Source: Clostridia bacterium
Lineage (GTDB): Bacteria; Bacillota; Clostridia; Oscillospirales; Oscillospiraceae
Direction of reading: 5' to 3'
Assembly: GCA_021153265.1 (NCBI GenBank)
Contig: JAGKTU010000102.1
Coordinates: forward strand, 1 to 9,519
Length of the DNA stretch: 9,519 bases
Part shown: positions 5,711-9,519 of the stretch, piece after piece
Position numbering within the stretch: position 1 is the first letter of the stretch
How the letters are laid out: each line of letters opens with the position of its first letter
Position numbers and translations under genes: made by a program
The notes under the pieces: model-generated
Database searches by the model: none
What the model was told of the DNA's origin: nothing
Seen by the model: only the letters and a program-made list of their open reading frames with translations

Positions 5711-5727
5711 GCGGCCCTCCCGGCCGC
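5711..5727 (-). promoter_or_regulatory. GC-rich hairpin in the spo0A leader
   Basis: GCGGCC and GGCCGC form a 6-bp all-GC stem with a 5-nt loop. It lies in the predicted 5' untranslated region, about 40 nt upstream of the start codon, and does not cover the Shine-Dalgarno. It might affect mRNA stability or elongation. Confidence 0.4.
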
Positions 5728-5741
5728 CGTGCGACAAATAA

Positions 5742-5770
5742 AGAATAGCATGAAAAAATCCTTTTTGCAA
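5742..5770 (-). promoter_or_regulatory. Promoter for spo0A
   Basis: On the minus strand TTGCAA (5770-5765) and TATTCT (5747-5742) are 17 nt apart, with an extended -10 TG dinucleotide (TGC before TATTCT). Start of transcription would be near 5735, giving a leader of about 65 nt. It looks like a sigma-A promoter; I see no clear sigma-H promoter. Confidence 0.55.
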
Positions 5771-5819
5771 GGAAAAATGGAAATAATCGCTCGTGTAAAA
5801 GTGGCATATATTGATGTTT

Positions 5820-5827
5820 TGTCGACA
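5820..5827. promoter_or_regulatory. Possible 0A box (TGTCGACA)
   Basis: TGTCGAC matches the Spo0A-box consensus TGTCGAA at six of seven bases and sits in the palindrome TTGTCGACAA, about 85 bp upstream of the predicted spo0A transcription start. Autoregulation by Spo0A is plausible by analogy. Confidence 0.35.
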
Positions 5828-5872
5828 ATTCGTTAACTTTTCGAGGATTATCGACGTTGCGCGTGTGTTTTG

Positions 5873-5879
5873 TGTCGAT
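5873..5879 (+). promoter_or_regulatory. Possible 0A box (TGTCGAT)
   Basis: Six of seven bases match TGTCGAA. It lies in the divergent region, about 25 bp upstream of the -35 of the pepF promoter. Confidence 0.3.
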
Positions 5880-5902
5880 TCGGTTGCGGGGAATTTCTTT
5901 TG

Positions 5903-5931
5903 TTGACGAAGGTTGTATTGTCGTGTAAAAT
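5903..5931 (+). promoter_or_regulatory. Promoter for pepF with an overlapping 0A box
   Basis: TTGACG (5903-5908) and TAAAAT (5926-5931) are 17 bp apart, each a five-of-six match to the sigma-A consensus. TGACGAA at 5904-5910 fits the Spo0A-box consensus TGNCGAA exactly and overlaps the -35. Transcription should start near 5938, which rules out the in-frame ATG at 5932 as start for pepF. Confidence 0.65.
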
Positions 5932-5964
5932 ATGCACAAACGTATTTCCGGGAGGTACACGCTT

Positions 5965-7716
5965 ATGAACGAAGTTTGGAACTTAGACCCTATCTACAAG
6001 GGCTTTGATGATCCGGCCTACGCCGCTGACATGGAGCGAATGAAGCAGCTTGTGGCAGACTTTACCGCCTTCACCGCGGAGCTGCCTAAACTTGCGCCCA
6101 TTGAGGGTCTGCGCCGGGGAATTGCCATGCAGGAAAAGCTGGCGGAACTGTCCACCCTCTACAGCTATGCCAGTCTGCGCGCCTCCACCGATGCCAAAGA
6201 CCCGGAACCCGGCTCCTATATGGGCCGCGTCATGTCCATTTACAGCGGTACGGCTGCGCCCATGGCTGCATTTAATGAGTGGGTCGTGAAGATCCCCAAT
6301 CTGATGGAACTTGTGAAAGGCGACGAACTCCTGCGCGAGTACGAATTCCTCTTCACAAAAAAAGCCGAGGCTGCGGATTACCAGCTTCCCGGAACCGCCG
6401 AGGCCGTTGTGGCCAAGATGAGTATGTCCGGCGGCGACGCATGGAGCGAGCTGCAGGGGTATCTGACCAGCACCGTGCCGGTACACTATCGGGGCGAAGT
6501 GACCAATCTGTCTGCCATCCGCAATCTTGCCTATGATCCCGATCCTCAGGTTCGGAAGGATGCCTACGAGGCAGAGCTTGCCTGCTATGATTCCATCAAG
6601 GAGCCGGTGGCACACGCCCTGAACGCCATCAAGCTGGAGACCATCTCCGAGTGCCAGCTTCGGGGCTATGGCTCCCCTCTGGAGCGGACTCTGAAGCACT
6701 CCGATATGAAGAAGGAAACTCTGGACGCCATGCTCAGCGCCATGGACGAGTACAGCCCCAAGTTCTGGCAGTATCTGAAAGCCAAGGCCAAGGCGCTGGG
6801 CCACGAGAACGGCCTGCCTTGGTACGATCTGTTCGCCCCCATGGGCGCGTCCTCCACCACCTTTACCACCGAGGATGCCAAAGCATACCTGCTGAAGCAG
6901 TTTGCCACCTTCGATGATGAGTTGACCGAGATGGTCCGCACTGCATTTGACGATGCATGGATCGATTTCTTCCCCCGCAGCGGCAAGCGGGGCGGCGCAT
7001 TCTGCGCCGGTGTGGAAAAAATCGGCGAGAGCCGCATTCTGACCAATTTCGACGGCATGTTCACCGATGTGGTGACCCTTGCCCACGAACTGGGTCACGC
7101 ATTCCATAACCAGTGCATCCGCGACCACCGTCCTCTGAATCAGGACTACTCCATGCCCGTGGCGGAGACTGCATCCACCTTCAATGAGTGCGTGGTGATG
7201 AATGCCGCCATTGCCTCTGCTGCCGACAAGGATGAGAAGATCGCTCTGATCGAGTCCCAGCTTCAGGATGCCACCCAGATCATCTGTGACATCTATTCCC
7301 GTTACCGCTTCGAGACCATGGTCTTTGAAAACCGTGAGGAGCAGTTCATGAATGCCGACGCGCTGGCTCAGTTCATGCTCACCGCCCAGAAGCAGTCCTA
7401 CGGCGACGGTCTGGATCACAATGTCCTGCATCCGTATATGTGGATCTGCAAGAGCCACTACTACGGCCCTACCTTCTATAATTTCCCCTACGCCTTCGGC
7501 GGTCTGTTCGCCCGTGGTCTGTACGCTCAGTACGAGAAGGAGGGCGCAGCCTTCGTACCCAAGTACAAGAAACTGCTCTACACCACCCCCATCGCCACCG
7601 CCGAGGACACCGCCAAGGTGGCCGGCATCGACTTGACCGACAAGGAATTCTGGCGCGCCGCCCTGCAGACCATTGCCGATCAGATCGATCTGTTCTGCGC
7701 GCTGGTGGAGACATAA
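5965..7716 (+). CDS. pepF: Oligoendopeptidase F, M3 family zinc metallopeptidase
   Basis: The 583-residue product is of normal family length. It has the zinc-binding and catalytic motif HELGH at residues 374-378 and the downstream ETAST motif whose glutamate (E401) is the likely third zinc ligand. The N-terminal helical part (to ~190) matches the PepF N-terminal region and the rest is the M3 catalytic fold. There is no signal peptide, so it acts in the cytoplasm, cutting short peptides from uptake or protein turnover. The start at 5965 has GGGAGGT 8 nt upstream; an in-frame ATG at 5932 lies next to the -10 element and is not used. It shares direction with the alpha-glucosidase gene 31 bp downstream and is divergent from spo0A. 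A 0A-box-like site at its -35 suggests possible control by Spo0A. Confidence 0.93.
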   Translation: MNEVWNLDPIYKGFDDPAYAADMERMKQLVADFTAFTAELPKLAPIEGLRRGIAMQEKLAELSTLYSYASLRASTDAKDPEPGSYMGRVMSIYSGTAAPMAAFNEWVVKIPNLMELVKGDELLREYEFLFTKKAEAADYQLPGTAEAVVAKMSMSGGDAWSELQGYLTSTVPVHYRGEVTNLSAIRNLAYDPDPQVRKDAYEAELACYDSIKEPVAHALNAIKLETISECQLRGYGSPLERTLKHSDMKKETLDAMLSAMDEYSPKFWQYLKAKAKALGHENGLPWYDLFAPMGASSTTFTTEDAKAYLLKQFATFDDELTEMVRTAFDDAWIDFFPRSGKRGGAFCAGVEKIGESRILTNFDGMFTDVVTLAHELGHAFHNQCIRDHRPLNQDYSMPVAETASTFNECVVMNAAIASAADKDEKIALIESQLQDATQIICDIYSRYRFETMVFENREEQFMNADALAQFMLTAQKQSYGDGLDHNVLHPYMWICKSHYYGPTFYNFPYAFGGLFARGLYAQYEKEGAAFVPKYKKLLYTTPIATAEDTAKVAGIDLTDKEFWRAALQTIADQIDLFCALVET

Positions 7717-7747
7717 AATCACATCCCAATACAAAGGAGAGCTGATC

Positions 7748-9400
7748 ATGGAACGCAAGCGTTGGTATAAAGACATGGTATTCTACCAGATCTGGCCCCG
7801 GTCTTTCAAAGACGGCAACGGCGACGGCATGGGCGACCTCTGGGGCGTGCTGGAAAAGCTGGACTACATCAAGTCCCTCGGCTGCGACGGCATCTGGTTT
7901 TCCCCCATCTATCCCTCTCCCGGTGCAGACTGCGGCTATGACATCGCCGATTATATGGATATTGATCCCCAGTTCGGTGGCATGGAGGCATTCCGTCAGG
8001 TGCTGGATGGCTGCCATGAGCGGGGTATGAAACTCATCATGGACTTGGTTGTAAACCACACCAGCGATGAGCATGAGTGGTTTCAAAAGAGCCGCCAGCG
8101 GATCGAACCCTACACCGACTATTACATCTGGCGTCCTGCCAAGCCAAACGGCAAGCTGCCCAACAACTGGGACTCCAATTTCGAGGGCAAGGCATGGACC
8201 TTCGACGAAGTCCGGGGCGAATATTACCTCCACCTCTTTGCCATCAAGCAGCCCGACCTGAACATGGACAACCCTCTGGTTCGCGAGGAGGTCAAAAAGA
8301 TCCTCCGCTTCTGGCTTGACATGGGCGTGGACGGCTTCCGGGAGGACGTGATCACCTACATCTCCAAACCCGAGGGCCTGCCCAATGACCACCTGTTCCC
8401 TATCTACAAGGGTATGTCCAAGTATAACCACGGCCCTCACATCCACGAGTATCTGGCAGAGTTCAAGCGGGACGTTCTGGACCATTACGACTGCTTCACT
8501 CTGGCGGAAGCGCCTCTGGTCTGGCCCAAACGGGCGCTGAAGTACATCGACGAGAAAAACGGGCAGATGGACATGATGATCCAGTTCCAGTGCGTGGCGG
8601 CGGACTGTCTGTTCACAGACTACCTGCCCACCAAGTTTAACCTGCGGAAGATGAAGCGAGCCTTCTCCAGCTGGCAGCATAAGCTTTCCGGAAGGGCGTG
8701 GAATATGCTCTACATGGAAAACCATGACCATCCCCGGATCATCTCCCGTTACGGCAGCGAAGAATTCTGGCGCGAAAGCGGCAAGACCATTGCCACCGCC
8801 TTCCTCTTCCAGCAGGGTACGCCCTTTATCTATCAGGGTCAGGAGATCGGCATGCTCAACTGGCATCCCGAAGACCCGGAAATGTACGAGGACGTCCAGA
8901 CCCGGTATACTTACGCCCACAGCAATCTGAAAAAGTCCCCGGAAGTCCGCTTAAAGAAGATGTGGCGCTCCTCCCGGGACTCCGCCCGAACCTTGGTGCA
9001 GTGGGATGATACACCCAATGCCGGCTTCACCACCGCGGAAAAGCCCTGGTTTTACGCAAACCCCAATTATACCGAGATCAACGTCGCCCAGCAGGAAACT
9101 GACCCCGATTCCATCCTCAATTTCTACCGCAAGGCCATCGCCCTGCGTAAGAAGCTCTCCTGCGTCCGCTACGGCGATTATAAGGAGTATCAGAAAAATT
9201 CGGGACGGCTCTATGTCTATTCCCGGCAGGACGACCGCCAGAAGATTCTGGTTGTCTGCTCCTTCAGCGACAAAGACACCCGGTTCAAAGCTCCCAAGGG
9301 CTTCTACATGGACGGCGCGGAAGCGGCTCTGTGCAATTACCCCGACCCCACCTCCGATACTCTGCGCCCCTACGAGTGCCGTGTCTACCTCTGGAAGTAA
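7748..9400 (+). CDS. GH13 alpha-glucosidase, probably oligo-1,6-glucosidase type
   Basis: The 550-residue product matches the GH13_31-type alpha-glucosidases along its whole length. It starts WYKDMVFYQIWPRSFKD with a calcium-loop-like DGNGDGMGD, and has region I DLVVNH (D99, N103, H104), QPDLNMDNP, region II GFREDV with nucleophile D200, region III LAEAP with acid/base E254, and region IV NHDHPR with D327. The later SRDSARTLVQWDD and NAGFTT motifs and a C-terminal beta domain are in place. Valine after the nucleophile (V201) is the residue associated with alpha-1,6 specificity in this family, so isomaltose or panose-type substrates are likely; trehalose-6-phosphate or dextran oligosaccharides are alternatives. 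There is no signal peptide, so it acts in the cytoplasm on imported sugars. The start at 7748 has AAAGGAGA 7 nt upstream. It is probably co-transcribed with pepF. Confidence 0.93.
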   Translation: MERKRWYKDMVFYQIWPRSFKDGNGDGMGDLWGVLEKLDYIKSLGCDGIWFSPIYPSPGADCGYDIADYMDIDPQFGGMEAFRQVLDGCHERGMKLIMDLVVNHTSDEHEWFQKSRQRIEPYTDYYIWRPAKPNGKLPNNWDSNFEGKAWTFDEVRGEYYLHLFAIKQPDLNMDNPLVREEVKKILRFWLDMGVDGFREDVITYISKPEGLPNDHLFPIYKGMSKYNHGPHIHEYLAEFKRDVLDHYDCFTLAEAPLVWPKRALKYIDEKNGQMDMMIQFQCVAADCLFTDYLPTKFNLRKMKRAFSSWQHKLSGRAWNMLYMENHDHPRIISRYGSEEFWRESGKTIATAFLFQQGTPFIYQGQEIGMLNWHPEDPEMYEDVQTRYTYAHSNLKKSPEVRLKKMWRSSRDSARTLVQWDDTPNAGFTTAEKPWFYANPNYTEINVAQQETDPDSILNFYRKAIALRKKLSCVRYGDYKEYQKNSGRLYVYSRQDDRQKILVVCSFSDKDTRFKAPKGFYMDGAEAALCNYPDPTSDTLRPYECRVYLWK

Positions 9401-9421
9401 CATCCTCATATAAACGAAGCC

Positions 9422-9442
9422 GGGCAGGTTACTGAACTGCCC
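9422..9442 (+). terminator. Weak hairpin after the alpha-glucosidase gene
   Basis: GGGCAG and CTGCCC can form a 6-bp stem, with two more pairs past a bulge, 21 bp after the stop codon. There is no real T-run after it, so it is at best an inefficient terminator. It overlaps the possible insertion-sequence end. Confidence 0.25.
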
Positions 9443-9519
9443 CAGTTTGTGCGGACAGCACAAAAAAGAACCCCTATGTAGGAAATATTAAGTTTATGCG
9501 GAGTGGCGCAGCGTCAGCG
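9433..9519. mobile_element. Possible insertion-sequence end running off the right edge
   Basis: From 9433 the DNA reads TGAACTGCCCC followed by AGTTTGTGCGGACAG. From memory this resembles the terminal inverted repeats of IS3-family elements, which start with TG and often carry a CTGCCCC block and a later GGACAG. A 7-bp stem, TTTGTGC/GCACAAA, lies at 9446-9464. No transposase can be read in the few bases left. The call is tentative. Confidence 0.3.

Noticed and set aside
5983..7776. Minus-strand open frame of 597 codons
   Set aside because: Antisense shadow of pepF, which has HELGH and full family length; the minus product shows no recognisable domain.
7469..8920. Minus-strand open frame of 483 codons
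   Set aside because: Antisense shadow of the GH13 gene and the end of pepF, created by GC-rich codon use.
9446..9464. Stem TTTGTGC/GCACAAA as terminator of the alpha-glucosidase gene
   Set aside because: On the plus strand it is followed by AAAGAACCCC and not by a T-run, so it lacks the terminator signature.

Overview
The window looks like chromosome of a gut-type member of the Clostridia, most likely an Oscillospiraceae/Ruminococcaceae relative. The reasons are an intact spo0A (the sporulation master regulator of endospore-forming Firmicutes), strong AGGAGG-type ribosome binding sites, fairly GC-rich coding regions, and a huge secreted hydrolase built from domains common in that group. This placement is inference; no rRNA or tRNA is present.

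Layout, left to right. (1) Positions 1-3774, minus strand: the first 1258 codons of a very large secreted cell-wall hydrolase with signal peptide, NlpC/P60-like cysteine peptidase domain, four ~62-residue repeats, a GH25 muramidase domain, a CxxC-rich repeat block, a beta-sandwich-like domain and the start of another domain. Its 3' end lies off the left edge. A long open frame on the plus strand over the same DNA is an antisense shadow. (2) Positions 3775-4890: an AT-rich, largely non-coding island. It holds terminators, a near-perfect minus-strand promoter, a displaced second copy of the last codons of spo0A (five synonymous changes), a truncated tyrosine recombinase, and several short direct and inverted repeats. 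It reads as the wreck of an integrative element at the 3' end of spo0A. (3) Positions 4891-5670, minus strand: intact spo0A. (4) Positions 5671-5964: divergent control region with one promoter each way and Spo0A-box-like motifs, one on the -35 of the rightward promoter. (5) Positions 5965-7716 and 7748-9400, plus strand: an M3-family oligoendopeptidase (PepF) and a GH13 alpha-glucosidase, 31 bp apart and probably one operon for using peptides and alpha-glucan oligosaccharides. (6) Positions 9401-9519: non-coding, with a possible insertion-sequence end running off the right edge.

The two plus-strand genes are ordinary metabolic enzymes. The interest lies in the 3.8-4.9 kb island (duplicated spo0A tail, integrase remnant, hairpin masking the integrase ribosome binding site, promoter-to-terminator small transcript unit) and in the leader of the giant hydrolase, where a hairpin appears to bridge an otherwise too-distant Shine-Dalgarno sequence to the only possible start codon.
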